Source: Actinomycetota bacterium (GTDB lineage: Bacteria > Actinomycetota > CADDZG01 > WHSQ01). From it: a stretch of 64,000 bases of DNA. Made by a program: the position numbers and the translations under genes. The notes under the pieces were generated by a model. The model made no database searches. It had not been told where the DNA came from and saw nothing but the letters and a program-made list of their open reading frames with translations. This document shows positions 26,071 through 35,467 of the stretch, piece after piece (positions within the stretch are counted from its first letter, which is position 1; the number at the start of each line of letters is the position of its first letter). The stretch covers positions 481,859 through 545,858 of the forward strand of contig JAUJNI010000001.1 in assembly GCA_030446465.1 (NCBI GenBank), read 5' to 3'.

Positions 26071-27485
26071 GTTCTGGGCGCTGCGGGCTCGCGGTCTTCA
26101 GGGCCGGAACTTTCGCCATTCGTGGTGTCTTCCTGCCGTGCGCCATCGTTGGACAGATAGCGGCCGACGAGAGAGCTGAGACTCGACCCCGTGAACGATT
26201 CGAGCACCGAGTCGAGCTGTCGAACGGTGTTGGCCGTGACTCTCGTCAGCTTGTTCGCGCCTTCAGTGTCGATAATGGTGATGTCCTTCACGTTCCCAAT
26301 TGGCTCGGCGATGGCTCGGGCGACCTCCGGGAGCCGGGACACGAGCAACTCGAGAGTGGCAGCTTCCTCATACTCCTTGTAGGCATCCGCCTTCTTGGAC
26401 ATCGCTTCGGCCTCAGCTTCTCCCACCGCAAGCGTCGCTTCCGCATTTGCACGTCCTAGCTCGCGCTCCTCAAAGGCGCGGCCGGCAGCCACCGCCTCGA
26501 GGTTTGCGCGTTCTGCCTGGGCCTCGAGCAACCGGCGGTCGCGCGTGGCCTCCGCCTCCGCCTTGATGCGGTAGCGGTTTGCTTCGGCATCTTGCTCGGC
26601 GGCGTAGCGCTGAGCATCGGCTGTACGCCTGATCTCGGCATCGAGCTCCTTGTCCCGACGCTGGGCCACTAGCTGAGCGACCTCTGTCTCCGTTAGAACG
26701 ACCTCACGCCGTGCTTCCGCGTCCGCCAGAGGTCTCGCTTGCTCGGCGCGCCCTTCTGCAGCAGCCGTCTCTTGAAGGATTGATTGCTCCTTGAGCTTGG
26801 TGACCTTTTCCGCTTCGAGGACTGCCTGTCGTGCGAGTTCCTGCCTTTGTCGGGCCTCCCGAGAGGCTTCCGCTTCGGCTATCTCAGCGTCCCGGCGGAT
26901 CTCGGCCGCGGCCTTACGTCCAAGGTTCTCGATGTACTGCTCCGAGTCAGAGATGGATTGGATTGTGAAAACGTCGATCGCAAGCCCGGTTCCGTCCAGG
27001 TCTCCATTTGCTACCTCCTGAACGCGCGACGCGAACAGCTCTCGATCGCGGATGAGCTCATCGACCGTGAGCTGCCCAATGATCGTCCGAAGTGAGCCCT
27101 CCATCACATTGCGAACGATGTCTGGGATCTTCGCTTGACTGTCGAGGAATCGTTGTGCTGCTTGCCTGATCGAGTCCTCATCGTCGGCTATCTTGACGTT
27201 GACGATGCCCTCGACGGCTACGGGAACCCCCTGCGTCGTCACCGCGCCCGCGAGACCGACGGCTATAGATTGGACCTCCAAGGAGACTCGCTTAGCGACG
27301 TTCACCAGCGGATACACGATTGCACCGCCGCCCACGACAACCCGGATCCCACCTGCCGACCGGCGTGATCCGGCAATGATGAGGGCCTCGTTCGGTTTTG
27401 CCACCTTGTAACGGCTTGCCGCGAAGGCAATGACTGCAACAACCAAGGCAATAAGAGCGACGATGACTATGGGTACCTGTTCCAT
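26067..27485 (-). CDS. Flotillin-like SPFH protein
   Basis: Flotillins organise membrane microdomains. The 472-residue product has an N-terminal membrane anchor (VPIVIVALIALVVAVIAFAAS), the SPFH/band-7 domain (about residues 30-210) and a long Glu/Ala/Arg-rich coiled coil (AEARREVVLTETEVAQLV and similar) before a C-terminal helix. An NfeD gene lies just upstream on the same strand, the usual flotillin partner. Confidence 0.93.
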   Translation of the reverse strand: MEQVPIVIVALIALVVAVIAFAASRYKVAKPNEALIIAGSRRSAGGIRVVVGGGAIVYPLVNVAKRVSLEVQSIAVGLAGAVTTQGVPVAVEGIVNVKIADDEDSIRQAAQRFLDSQAKIPDIVRNVMEGSLRTIIGQLTVDELIRDRELFASRVQEVANGDLDGTGLAIDVFTIQSISDSEQYIENLGRKAAAEIRRDAEIAEAEASREARQRQELARQAVLEAEKVTKLKEQSILQETAAAEGRAEQARPLADAEARREVVLTETEVAQLVAQRRDKELDAEIRRTADAQRYAAEQDAEANRYRIKAEAEATRDRRLLEAQAERANLEAVAAGRAFEERELGRANAEATLAVGEAEAEAMSKKADAYKEYEEAATLELLVSRLPEVARAIAEPIGNVKDITIIDTEGANKLTRVTANTVRQLDSVLESFTGSSLSSLVGRYLSNDGARQEDTTNGESSGPEDREPAAPRT

Positions 27486-27553
27486 TCATGCCCCCTTGTC
27501 CGCGGCCTCTAGGTCAGCACCGTCTACGAAACCTTTTCACTGTGACAACCGCC

Positions 27554-28063
27554 CTACGCGGGAGCCACTTTGAGCAAGTTGCCCACAACGTCCACAACAA
27601 GGACCTCCTCCCCCGCAGCGATCTCCTCGGTGCTCGTCGCGGCATGGGTTCGGGTCATGCCGCCGTGTTGCACGGTGACCCGTCCCGTCCGTCCGCCCTT
27701 GATGGCGAGGGTGCACCGCCCCGTCGCACCAACGAGCTGAGAGGTAGTGAAGCCCTCTCCGGCCTCTTGGCGATGGAGGACGGCAAAGAGCATTGTGGCG
27801 AGCCCGCCCAGCACGACGCTCGTGCCGAGGCCAACGAGGACAGAGCCACCAGTGCCAAGACCGAAGGCGTTGAGCCCCAGGAGACCACCAGCACCGAATG
27901 CCGCTGTCGCGGTCAGGAAGACGGGAGTCGCAGCGAAATCGGTGCCCGGAAGATCGAAATCCAAGAAGCTGAGGAAGTCGAACACGTCACCCAAGACAAG
28001 GGAGAGCAGGAGAAGAGCAACTCCCACCCCCAAGGCGATCCAGTAGGCGATCTCGAGGGTCAC
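27554..28063 (-). CDS. NfeD-like membrane protein
   Basis: The 169-residue product has N-terminal and central membrane helices (IAYWIALGVGVALLLLSLVLG; GTSVVLGGLATMLFAVLH) and a C-terminal OB-fold-like domain (LVGATGRCTLAIKGGRTGRV, AAGEEVLVVDVVGNLLKV). This is the short NfeD form that associates with flotillins. It precedes the flotillin gene by about 70 bases and is probably cotranscribed with it. Confidence 0.88.
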   Translation of the reverse strand: MTLEIAYWIALGVGVALLLLSLVLGDVFDFLSFLDFDLPGTDFAATPVFLTATAAFGAGGLLGLNAFGLGTGGSVLVGLGTSVVLGGLATMLFAVLHRQEAGEGFTTSQLVGATGRCTLAIKGGRTGRVTVQHGGMTRTHAATSTEEIAAGEEVLVVDVVGNLLKVAPA

Positions 28064-28217
28064 GAAGAAAGCCTACAAAACGCGCGCTCTCGCCGTTCGC
28101 CGGATGGTTGGGGTGATGGCGCCACCGTCTAAGAGGTGCAGGTGCGAGAAACTCAAGGGGTTGACGCCTGCGAGGATAAGAGAGCGTGGCCCCGACCATT
28201 CGAGGGAGGTGACCGGC

Positions 28218-29255
28218 ATGCGAGACGAAGTGAGGCTGACGTCCTATTCGCACGGAGGCGGCTGAGCTTGCAAGCTCGGTTCCTCCGAGCTGGCGCAGGT
28301 GCTGCGTCACGTGTCAACTGAAGTTTCCGATCCCGCGCTGCTGGTCGGCCTCGATACGCCCGATGACGCCGCGATCTATCGGGTCACCGACGATTTGGCG
28401 ATGGTGCAAACGGTCGATTTCTTTACACCGATCGTGGACGACGCCTACGCATGGGGACGGATAGCTGCTGCGAATTCGCTCAGCGACGTCTACGCGATGG
28501 GCGGGCGACCGGTCACGGCGTTGAACCTGGTGGGGTGGCCCCGGAAGCTCGACTTCGAGTTGCTGGGGCGCGTTCTCGAGGGTGGAAGCGACGCCTGCGC
28601 GGAGGCAGGCGTCAGCATCGTGGGGGGGCACTCGATCGATGATTCGGAGCCCAAGTACGGGATGTCGGTGACGGGGCTCATCCATCCAGACGATGTGGTC
28701 GCCAAGACCGGGGGCACACCGGGGTGCGAACTGGTGCTGACGAAGCCTCTTGGAATGGGGATCCTTTCGAGTGGGATCAAAGAAGGCGTGACCAGCGAGA
28801 GCACGACTGCGGAAGCCATCGCCATCATGTCGACCCTCAACAAGGACGCATCCGGGGCGATGGTGGAGGTCGGCGTCGCGGCGGCCACAGACGTAACCGG
28901 CTTCGGCCTGATCGGACACCTCCTGCAAATGCTCGGCCCCCGCGTCTCAGCGCGCCTCCAGTGGGACGCCATTCCGGTTCTCGAAGAAGCAATCGTCCTT
29001 GCCGAAAAGGGAGTCCTGCCCGGCGGCAGCAAGCGCAACCTCGACGCATTTATGGATGACGTCGATGTAACAGACATGGACGATGCTCGAACGGCGGTGC
29101 TGTTCGATTCGCAGACCTCCGGGGGCCTGCTTATCGCGGTCGAGCAAGATCGCACGGAGTCTTTGATGCGCGCTCTCGAGGCGCGCGGCGTCGCAGCCGC
29201 GAGAGTCATCGGTTCGTTAGTCGAAGGTGATCAACATATAGAGGTACGCGGGTGA
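28218..29255 (+). CDS. selD: Selenide, water dikinase SelD, itself a selenoprotein
   Basis: SelD makes selenophosphate from selenide and ATP, the donor for selenocysteine and 2-selenouridine. The true start is ATG 28218 (GGGAGGTG upstream). Codons read RLTSYSHGGG, then TGA (codon 16), then ACKLGSSELAQVL. This is the family's glycine-rich nucleophile segment, in which the catalytic Cys is often selenocysteine. The frame continues without break to TGA 29253; a start at 28299 would lose the active site. Other features are VQTVDFFTPIVDD (metal/ATP), ANSLSDVYAMGG and VTDVTGFGLIGHL. The gene overlaps mec by four bases. Confidence 0.92.
28263..28291 (+). promoter_or_regulatory. selD: Sec codon and candidate bacterial SECIS hairpin
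   Basis: TGA at 28263-28265 is followed after seven bases by a perfect 7-bp stem, AGCTCGG (28273-28279) and CCGAGCT (28285-28291), with a 5-base TTCCT loop. Bacterial SECIS elements sit in this position, directly downstream of UGA, and bind SelB. The GG next to the loop fits the usual apical G-rich pattern only loosely. Confidence 0.7.
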
Positions 29256-29677
29256 CCGGTGAGGTCCGGCTTCCCGGCGACCTCGCCGAAGAGATGGTGG
29301 CTCATTGCAGGGCCGGCCTTCCGAACGAGGCATGCGGGATGCTCGCCAGCCAGGACGGCCGGATCGTGAAGGTTTTTCGCATGACCAACGCGTCGGGCAG
29401 CCCCGTCCGCTACTCGCTCGAGCCGAGGGAGCAGCTTGCCGTCTACAACACTCTGGAAGAGAAGGGGTGGGAGCTGGGCGGCGTGTTCCACTCCCACACT
29501 CACACCTCGGCCTATCCGTCGCCCACCGACCTTCGACTCGCGAGCGAAGATGTCCCCTACCTGATCGTTTCGCTGGCTACCTCTCCGGCGGACGTGCGAG
29601 CTTTTCGCATCGTGAAGGAGAGCTGGAGGGCCGAAGACGGTGACATCGTGGAAGTCCCGGTCACGATCGCGGGTTGA
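29252..29677 (+). CDS. mec: JAMM/MPN+ metalloprotease Mec (CysO-cysteine peptidase)
   Basis: In M. tuberculosis Mec cuts cysteine from the CysO-cysteine adduct. The 141-residue product has the full JAMM zinc site: Glu26 (NEACGM), His80, His82, Ser90 and Asp93 in FHSHTHTSAYPSPTD. The GTG start overlaps the selD stop, and cysO follows 40 bases later. Because CysO here ends Gly-Gly-Ala, this enzyme may also have to remove that last Ala. Confidence 0.94.
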   Translation: MTGEVRLPGDLAEEMVAHCRAGLPNEACGMLASQDGRIVKVFRMTNASGSPVRYSLEPREQLAVYNTLEEKGWELGGVFHSHTHTSAYPSPTDLRLASEDVPYLIVSLATSPADVRAFRIVKESWRAEDGDIVEVPVTIAG

Positions 29678-29717
29678 CTACCATGCTGGTCACCACACGA
29701 GGTCTGTAGGAGGAACC

Positions 29718-29996
29718 ATGGCCGTCGAAGTACGGATACCAACAGTTTTCAGAAAGCTCACCTCGGGCGAGTCTCGGGCCGCCGTGCAACCGGGCACGAT
29801 TGGGGACCTGATCTCCCAGCTCGACGCCCGCTATCCGGGGTTCCAGAGCCAGGTGCTCGCCGAAGGGGGCTCGCTACATCGTTTTGTAAACGTCTATCTC
29901 AACGATGAGGACGTTCGCTACCTCGACGGTCTCGAGACGAGGGCCGGCGAGGGCGACACCGTCTCTCTGTTGCCGTCCGTCGCAGGCGGCGCGTGA
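29718..29996 (+). CDS. cysO: Sulfur carrier CysO (ubiquitin-like, MoaD/ThiS fold)
   Basis: CysO carries sulfur as a C-terminal thiocarboxylate for cysteine synthesis. The 92-residue product starts at ATG 29718 after TAGGAGG and has the beta-grasp pattern: VEVRIPTVFRKLT, GDLISQLDARYPGF, RFVNVYLNDEDVRY, GDTVSLLPSVAGGA. The usual carrier ends in Gly-Gly; this one ends Gly-Gly-Ala, so it is an unprocessed precursor unless the Ala is removed. cysM overlaps its stop by four bases. Confidence 0.93.
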   Translation: MAVEVRIPTVFRKLTSGESRAAVQPGTIGDLISQLDARYPGFQSQVLAEGGSLHRFVNVYLNDEDVRYLDGLETRAGEGDTVSLLPSVAGGA

Positions 29997-30934
29997 AGTA
30001 CAAGTCGATCCTCGACTCGATAGGGCACACGCCGCTCATCGAGGTCCCCAGCCTGTCGCCGGTCGAGGACGTGAGGCTGTGGGTAAAGCTCGAGGGCCAG
30101 AACCCCACGGGCTCCCTGAAGGATCGAATCGCTCTAGCGTTGATCGAGGACGGGGAAGCGAGTGGCGCTCTTACCAAGGACAAGGTCATCCTCGAGCCCA
30201 CCTCCGGCAACACCGGCATCGCTCTCGCCATGGTGGCGTCGACCCGCGGCTATCGCTTTACGGCGGTGATGCCGGACAACGCTAGCTCCGAGCGGATAAG
30301 GCTGCTCGAGGCGTACGGCGCAGAGATCGTGTTCTCCGAGGGGGCCAAGGGCACCAACGGCTCGGTTGCCCGGGCACTGGAGATGGCACGCGACGACCGC
30401 TACTACATGCCCTTTCAGTATGGGAACCAGGCCAACGTGCAGGCGCACTACCGCGGCACCGGGCAAGAGATCCTCGACGACCTTCCCGAGATCAAGGCGT
30501 TCGTTGCCGGACTGGGCACCGGAGGAACTCTCACGGGCGTTGGCCGCAGGCTGAAGGAGCACGATCCCTCGATCAAGATCGTGGCCGCGGAACCGGAGCT
30601 GGGGGAGCTCGTCTACGGGCTGCGCTCCCTCGACGAGGGATACACGCCCCCGATCTTCGACCCCGACATCCTTGACGGAAAGATCAAGGTGCGGGCGCGG
30701 GAATCGATCGTGTGGACGCGTGCGCTTCTCCAAAAGGAGGGGATCTTCGCCGGCATCTCGGCGGGCGCGGTCATCTGGGTGGCGCAACGGGTGGCGGAGC
30801 GCCTGTCCTCAGACGGTGGCGGCGACATCGTGTGCTTGCTTCCGGACGGAGGGTGGAAGTACCTGTCCACCGAGGCCTGGACCCAGGACATCGACACCGC
30901 TGAGTCTCAGGTCGAAGAGGTGCTGTGGTGGTAA
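29993..30934 (+). CDS. cysM: O-phosphoserine sulfhydrylase CysM
   Basis: CysM is a PLP enzyme that combines O-phosphoserine with CysO thiocarboxylate to give CysO-cysteine. The 313-residue product has the PLP lysine in NPTGSLKDRIAL, the phosphate-binding loop EPTSGNTGIALAM, the QYGNQANVQAHY segment, and GLGTGGTLTGVGR. The C-terminus (GGWKYLSTEAW) matches mycobacterial CysM, whose tail closes over the active site. GTG start coupled to cysO. Confidence 0.95.
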   Translation: MKYKSILDSIGHTPLIEVPSLSPVEDVRLWVKLEGQNPTGSLKDRIALALIEDGEASGALTKDKVILEPTSGNTGIALAMVASTRGYRFTAVMPDNASSERIRLLEAYGAEIVFSEGAKGTNGSVARALEMARDDRYYMPFQYGNQANVQAHYRGTGQEILDDLPEIKAFVAGLGTGGTLTGVGRRLKEHDPSIKIVAAEPELGELVYGLRSLDEGYTPPIFDPDILDGKIKVRARESIVWTRALLQKEGIFAGISAGAVIWVAQRVAERLSSDGGGDIVCLLPDGGWKYLSTEAWTQDIDTAESQVEEVLWW

Positions 30935-31027
30935 CTACCTGCGCCCCCACCGTCACCCCCATCCTTCTTTCTGAGTTGAGTTGCGAAATCCGCAGCAAAT
31001 TTCAGAAAGAACGGTTGAGGCTGCGCC

Positions 31028-31852
31028 GTGGATAAGAGTGAGCGGCCCATAGGGATGTTCGACTCGGGCGTCGGGGGCCTCACCGTGGCCCGGGCGGTGA
31101 TCGACCTGCTGCCCCACGAGGACCTCGTCTACTTCGGTGACACGGCGCGCTGTCCTTACGGCCCCCGGTCTTCGGAAGAGGTCAAGCGCTTTGCCCTAGA
31201 GATCATGGACCTGCTGGTCGAGCAGGACGTGAAGATGCTGGTAATTGCATGCAACGCCGCGGCCTCGAGCGGGCTGGACGACGCGCTGTCACGCTACGAC
31301 GTGCCGATCCTCAGCGTCATCGGACCGGGGGTGCGCGCCGGCGTTGCGGCGACGAGGAACGGCCACATAGGGCTAATCGGGACCGAGGTGACGGTGCGTT
31401 CGGGGGCCTACGACGACGCGGTCCGCGCCACAGGAGCGCCCGTGACGCTGACCTCTCGAGCGTGCCCCCGCTTCGTCGAGTTCGTCGAGAGAGGTGACAC
31501 TACGTCCGACGGGGTTCTCGCAGTAGCAGAGACCTACCTCGCTCCTCTCAAGGAGGCGGAGGTCGACACGGTGATCCTCGGCTGCACCCACTACCCTCTG
31601 CTAACCGGGGTGATCCAGTACGTGATGGGGGAAGGTGTCGTGCTCGTGTCTTCAGCAGAGGCAACTGCCGTCGAGGTGTTCGCGCGCTTGCGGGACGACG
31701 ATTTGCTCGAGCAATCAGGACGGCCCGGAGCTCATCGATTCATCTCGTCGAGTGAAGAGGGCATCTTTTCCGAGCTCGGCAGGCGCTTCTTGGGCCCCGA
31801 GTTTGGAAAGGCCGAGCACATGCCGTGGGCGGACCGGATGGATCTGGTGTGA
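31028..31852 (+). CDS. murI: Glutamate racemase
   Basis: MurI makes D-glutamate for peptidoglycan. The 274-residue product has the substrate loop IGMFDSGVGGLT, the first catalytic Cys75 in VIACNAAAS (other members have ACNTASA) and the second in LGCTHYPLL. A GTG start is used. The gene stop overlaps the next start by four bases. In M. tuberculosis murI follows cysM by one gene (a rhomboid), which is absent here. Confidence 0.95.
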   Translation: MDKSERPIGMFDSGVGGLTVARAVIDLLPHEDLVYFGDTARCPYGPRSSEEVKRFALEIMDLLVEQDVKMLVIACNAAASSGLDDALSRYDVPILSVIGPGVRAGVAATRNGHIGLIGTEVTVRSGAYDDAVRATGAPVTLTSRACPRFVEFVERGDTTSDGVLAVAETYLAPLKEAEVDTVILGCTHYPLLTGVIQYVMGEGVVLVSSAEATAVEVFARLRDDDLLEQSGRPGAHRFISSSEEGIFSELGRRFLGPEFGKAEHMPWADRMDLV

Positions 31853-32595
31853 GCCTTTCCATCACGGTTCTCGGCAGCTCGGGGATGTTCGCGACCGTGG
31901 AGCGGGCCGCGTCCGGTTACTTGCTCGACATCAACGGCGCAAGGATATGGATGGACGCCGGTGCTGGGACGTGGCGGAAGCTGCTCGAGTACGTGGACTA
32001 CCCTCACCTCGACGGCATCCTGCTGACGCACCGCCATCCCGACCACACAACCGACGTCTTTCAGGCGTTTCACGCCAGGGCCTATTGGGTCGACGAACCC
32101 CTGCCGTCCATCCCGTTGTGGGCCCCACAGGAAACGGTCGACAGCGTCGAGAGCTACGTCGAAGGAACCGAGGGCTGCTTCGACCTTCACCCTATCGCCG
32201 AGGGCCAGGCCATCGAGGTCGCCGGCGCCCGCCTCTCGTTCGTGCGAATGGCGCACCCGCCTGTGACGCTGGGGGTGCGAATCGAGGAGGGAGACAACGT
32301 GGCCGCATACTCGGCGGATACGGGGCCGAACGCCGATTTCAGGGCGCTCGCTTCCGGGGCAGACCTTTTCATCTGCGAGGCGACCCTCCAGGACTCGGAC
32401 GACCAATGGGCAGGCCATCTCAGCGCGTCGCAGGCCGCCGCGCTCGCCTGTGGAGTTGGCGCGGGACGCCTGCTGCTTACCCACCTTCCTCCCAGAAGAG
32501 ACCTTGCCCTCTCTCTCGCGCAAGCCAAGGAGACGGACGCCGAATGTGACGTTCAACTGGCCGAGGACGGCCTTCGCGTGGAGGTGGGAGCGTGA
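31849..32595 (+). CDS. Metallo-beta-lactamase-fold phosphodiesterase (Rv1339-like)
   Basis: The 248-residue product, from GTG 31849, has the MBL metal motif [12 protein letters not shown], a later ADTGPNADF and a C-terminal [10 protein letters not shown]. The family includes RNase Z-like and cyclic-nucleotide phosphodiesterases. Its place between murI and rph matches Rv1339 of M. tuberculosis, reported as a cyclic AMP phosphodiesterase. Function here is by analogy. Confidence 0.88.
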   Translation: MSLSITVLGSSGMFATVERAASGYLLDINGARIWMDAGAGTWRKLLEYVDYPHLDGILLTHRHPDHTTDVFQAFHARAYWVDEPLPSIPLWAPQETVDSVESYVEGTEGCFDLHPIAEGQAIEVAGARLSFVRMAHPPVTLGVRIEEGDNVAAYSADTGPNADFRALASGADLFICEATLQDSDDQWAGHLSASQAAALACGVGAGRLLLTHLPPRRDLALSLAQAKETDAECDVQLAEDGLRVEVGA

Positions 32596-33323
32596 CGCGG
32601 GGTGACGGCCGGGCCCCCGACGCGCTGCGCCCGGTGGTGATGACACCCGGGTTCATGCCCTACGCAGAGGGGTCGTGTCTCATGGAGATGGGCGACACGA
32701 AGGTCATCTGCACCGTGACCGTGGCCGAGGGTGTGCCGCGCTGGCTGAAGGGCAAGGGCCTCGGTTGGGTGACGGCTGAGTATTCGCTGCTTCCGCGCTC
32801 CTCCCCGCAAAGGATCGACCGAGAGGTGAACAAGGGCCGGCCTTCGGGGAGGACTCAGGAGATCCAGAGGCTGATCGGGCGATCTCTTAGAGCGATCACA
32901 GACACAAAGGCGCTCGGGGAGCGCAGCGTGACCGTTGATTGCGACGTCATCCAGGCGGACGGCGGCACGCGCACCGCGGCGATCACCGGAGGCTTCGTCG
33001 CGCTCGCTCAGGCGTTTGCGCAGTTGGAGGAGCAGGGGGCCATGTCCTCTACGCCGCTTACCGATTCGGTGGCCGCCATCAGCGTGGGGATAGTGAACGG
33101 CAAGCCGTGTCTTGATCTGAACTACGAGGAGGACTCCACCGCGGGCGTTGACATGAACGTCGTGATGACGGGGGCCGGCAAGCTCGTGGAGGTCCAGGGC
33201 ACTGCGGAGCATGGCACCTTCGACCGTTCCGAGCTCGATACTTTGCTCGATTTGGCGACCAGCGGCATCGTCGAGCTGACGATGCGCCAGGAGAAGGCGC
33301 TCGGGGTTCCGGAGAGCGAGTGA
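32592..33323 (+). CDS. rph: Ribonuclease PH
   Basis: RNase PH trims tRNA 3' ends with phosphate. The 243-residue product has [41 protein letters not shown] and the catalytic region [19 protein letters not shown]. It overlaps neighbours on both sides by four bases and uses a GTG start. Confidence 0.96.
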   Translation: MTRGDGRAPDALRPVVMTPGFMPYAEGSCLMEMGDTKVICTVTVAEGVPRWLKGKGLGWVTAEYSLLPRSSPQRIDREVNKGRPSGRTQEIQRLIGRSLRAITDTKALGERSVTVDCDVIQADGGTRTAAITGGFVALAQAFAQLEEQGAMSSTPLTDSVAAISVGIVNGKPCLDLNYEEDSTAGVDMNVVMTGAGKLVEVQGTAEHGTFDRSELDTLLDLATSGIVELTMRQEKALGVPESE

Positions 33324-33934
33324 GGGCCGTCGTCGCCTCTCGCAACAAGCACAAGATCGAGCAGGTGGCGCGCGTGCTCGTGGGACTCGACCTCGTTCCA
33401 CTCGACGAGGTGGCCCCCGATCTGGAGCTTGACGAGCCGCACGACAGCTTCGAGGCCAACGCCCTTGCCAAGGCACGGGTCGCGTGTCAAGCGACGGGAC
33501 TACCTGCGATTGCCGACGATTCGGGACTAGAGGTCGACGCTTTGGGAGGGGCGCCCGGGGTGTTCTCGGCCCGCTACGCGGGGTCGCGGGCAGGCGACGA
33601 CGACAACAACCGCAAGCTGGTCGCGGCCCTCGCGGGAGTCGCGGAGGAGGACCGGACCTGTCGCTACCGCTGTGCTGCGGTTCTGGTTATGCCCGATGGA
33701 ACCGAGCACACCGCTGCGGGGGTGTGCGAAGGGCGTGTCGTGCTGGAGGGCCGCGGTGATCTCGGGTTCGGATACGACCCTCATGTGATTCCCATTGGCG
33801 ACACGCGCACCATGGGCGAGATACCGCTCGACGAGAAGCTCGCCTTCAGCCACAGGGGCATGGCCTTCCGCCAACTTGGTCAGTTTCTCAGACGCGACGC
33901 CTTCATCCTCGACCCTCGAGACAGCACCGCGTGA
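33320..33934 (+). CDS. rdgB: XTP/dITP diphosphatase (HAM1/RdgB)
   Basis: This enzyme removes mutagenic purine triphosphates. The 204-residue product has [47 protein letters not shown] (the family signature) and DLGFGYDP. The GTG start overlaps the rph stop and the 3' end overlaps pdxH. Confidence 0.96.
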   Translation: MRAVVASRNKHKIEQVARVLVGLDLVPLDEVAPDLELDEPHDSFEANALAKARVACQATGLPAIADDSGLEVDALGGAPGVFSARYAGSRAGDDDNNRKLVAALAGVAEEDRTCRYRCAAVLVMPDGTEHTAAGVCEGRVVLEGRGDLGFGYDPHVIPIGDTRTMGEIPLDEKLAFSHRGMAFRQLGQFLRRDAFILDPRDSTA

Positions 33935-34608
33935 CAACAATGGACGAGCGGGGGCCCGTCGAGCTCAACAGGACCATCTCCGATCTGAGTGGGCATCACG
34001 ACGTCCCCGGCCTCCACGAGTCCGACCTCGATGTCGATCCCATAGTGCAGTTCGAACGTTGGATGCAGGATGCTCTCGACGCGGGGGTCCACCTGCCGAA
34101 CGCCATGACCCTTGCAACCGCCAATGCGGACGGACGCCCCTCGGCCCGCATGGTGCTGTTGAAGAGCTTCGGTGTGGATGGCTTGGTCTTCTTCACTAAC
34201 TACAACAGCCGCAAGGCCAAAGAGCTCACCGACAATCCGCATGCAGCTGCGGTCTTCTACTGGCCCTCCCTGGAACGGCAGGTGTGCGTGGCGGGGCAGG
34301 TCGCCAAGGCATCATCTGAGGAGTCCGATGACTACTGGAGGACCCGGCCCCTCGCCAGCCGTCTCGGTGCGTGGGCCTCCTCACAAAGCGAGGTAATAGC
34401 CAACAGGGATGTCCTCGAAGCGAGCTTGGCGGAGGTGGCCGAGCGCTACGCCGGCGACGACGTGCCTCGGCCTCCCCATTGGGGCGGGTTCAGGCTGACG
34501 CCCGACTCGATCGAGTTCTGGCAAGGTCGCCCCAACCGCCTCCACGACCGGCTCCGCTACGTGCGGGTCCCTGGGCTCGGCTGGATGATCGAACGCCTTT
34601 CCCCCTGA
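33931..34608 (+). CDS. pdxH: Pyridoxamine 5'-phosphate oxidase
   Basis: PdxH makes the cofactor PLP from its amine or alcohol precursors using FMN. The 225-residue product has PNAMTLATANADGRPSARMV (FMN and substrate binding), VFFTNYNSRKAKEL, FYWPSLERQV and a C-terminal RLHDRLRYVR. It shares the transcript with cysM, a PLP enzyme, so cofactor and enzyme production may be linked. Confidence 0.96.
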   Translation: MTTMDERGPVELNRTISDLSGHHDVPGLHESDLDVDPIVQFERWMQDALDAGVHLPNAMTLATANADGRPSARMVLLKSFGVDGLVFFTNYNSRKAKELTDNPHAAAVFYWPSLERQVCVAGQVAKASSEESDDYWRTRPLASRLGAWASSQSEVIANRDVLEASLAEVAERYAGDDVPRPPHWGGFRLTPDSIEFWQGRPNRLHDRLRYVRVPGLGWMIERLSP

Positions 34609-34611
34609 CGC

Positions 34612-35412
34612 TCAGGTCGTGCGCGCCAGTTCCACGATCGCGTCGTGAAGCACTCCATTCGACGTCAGGCAGGAGCCCGGCCCCCTCAGCGGCGTGCCGT
34701 CGAGATGAGTCATCCGCCCCCCGGCCTCCGCGACGATCGGCTCCAGCGCGGCGAAGTCCCACAGCGACAGTTGCGGTTCAACCATGATGTGCGCCGCGCC
34801 GCGCGCGACCAGCATGTGACCCCAGAAGTCTCCGAACCCGCGGGACCTCCACGTCTGTCTAACCAGCGCCTCGTGAAAACCCTCGAGCTCCTCGTCGAAG
34901 AAGAAGTGATCACCGCCGTGGAGAACGGTTGCCTGGTCGAGCGACTCAAGGCGATCGACCCCCATGCGTGCGCCGTTGAAGCGTGCGCCCTGGCCCACGG
35001 CCGCTTCGTAGGTCTCCCCCAGAGCGGGGGCGTGGGCCACGCCCACCACGTTCGCTTCATCGGCCCGCAGAGCAACGAGAGTCGCCCACACCGGTATGCC
35101 TGCGATGAAGTTATTGGTGCCGTCGATCGGATCGACGATCCATGTGGGGGCGCCATCCACGGGCGGGCCGCCACCCGCTTGGGCCAGGCCCTCTTCCTCT
35201 CCAAGCACATTGTGATGCGGGCGCGCCCGGGCGATGCGCAAGCGGATCTGCGCCTCGACTTTCCAGTCGGCCTCCGTAACCCAGCTGCCGTCTTGCTTTC
35301 GTTCGCTCCTGAGGTCGCGGCGGTAGTGCTCCAGCGCGATGCGTCCCCCGAGGTCCGCTAGCTCGCGTGCGAATCGCAGCTCCTGCGAGAGGTCGAGGGG
35401 CATGTGGTGCAT
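34612..35412 (-). CDS. Inositol-monophosphatase-family phosphatase
   Basis: The 266-residue product has the metal-binding Glu in GEEEG, WIVDPIDGTNNFI and the C-terminal LWDFAALEPIVAEAGG, all hallmarks of Mg-dependent IMPase enzymes. In actinobacteria this family includes histidinol phosphatase HisN and inositol phosphatases, and the sequence alone does not decide. I use the ATG at 35412 (MHHMPLDLSQEL); a longer frame upstream is low-complexity and unlikely. Convergent with pdxH. Confidence 0.9.
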   Translation of the reverse strand: MHHMPLDLSQELRFARELADLGGRIALEHYRRDLRSERKQDGSWVTEADWKVEAQIRLRIARARPHHNVLGEEEGLAQAGGGPPVDGAPTWIVDPIDGTNNFIAGIPVWATLVALRADEANVVGVAHAPALGETYEAAVGQGARFNGARMGVDRLESLDQATVLHGGDHFFFDEELEGFHEALVRQTWRSRGFGDFWGHMLVARGAAHIMVEPQLSLWDFAALEPIVAEAGGRMTHLDGTPLRGPGSCLTSNGVLHDAIVELARTT

Positions 35413-35467
35413 CTTTACAAATCCAGCGTGGCCGCCTCGCCCGGGGAGGACGGTGTACAACATCGCA

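Noticed and set aside
31732-33476. Two frames of about 300 codons on the minus strand
   Set aside because: They lie opposite murI, the MBL gene and rph/rdgB, all of which have complete motifs.
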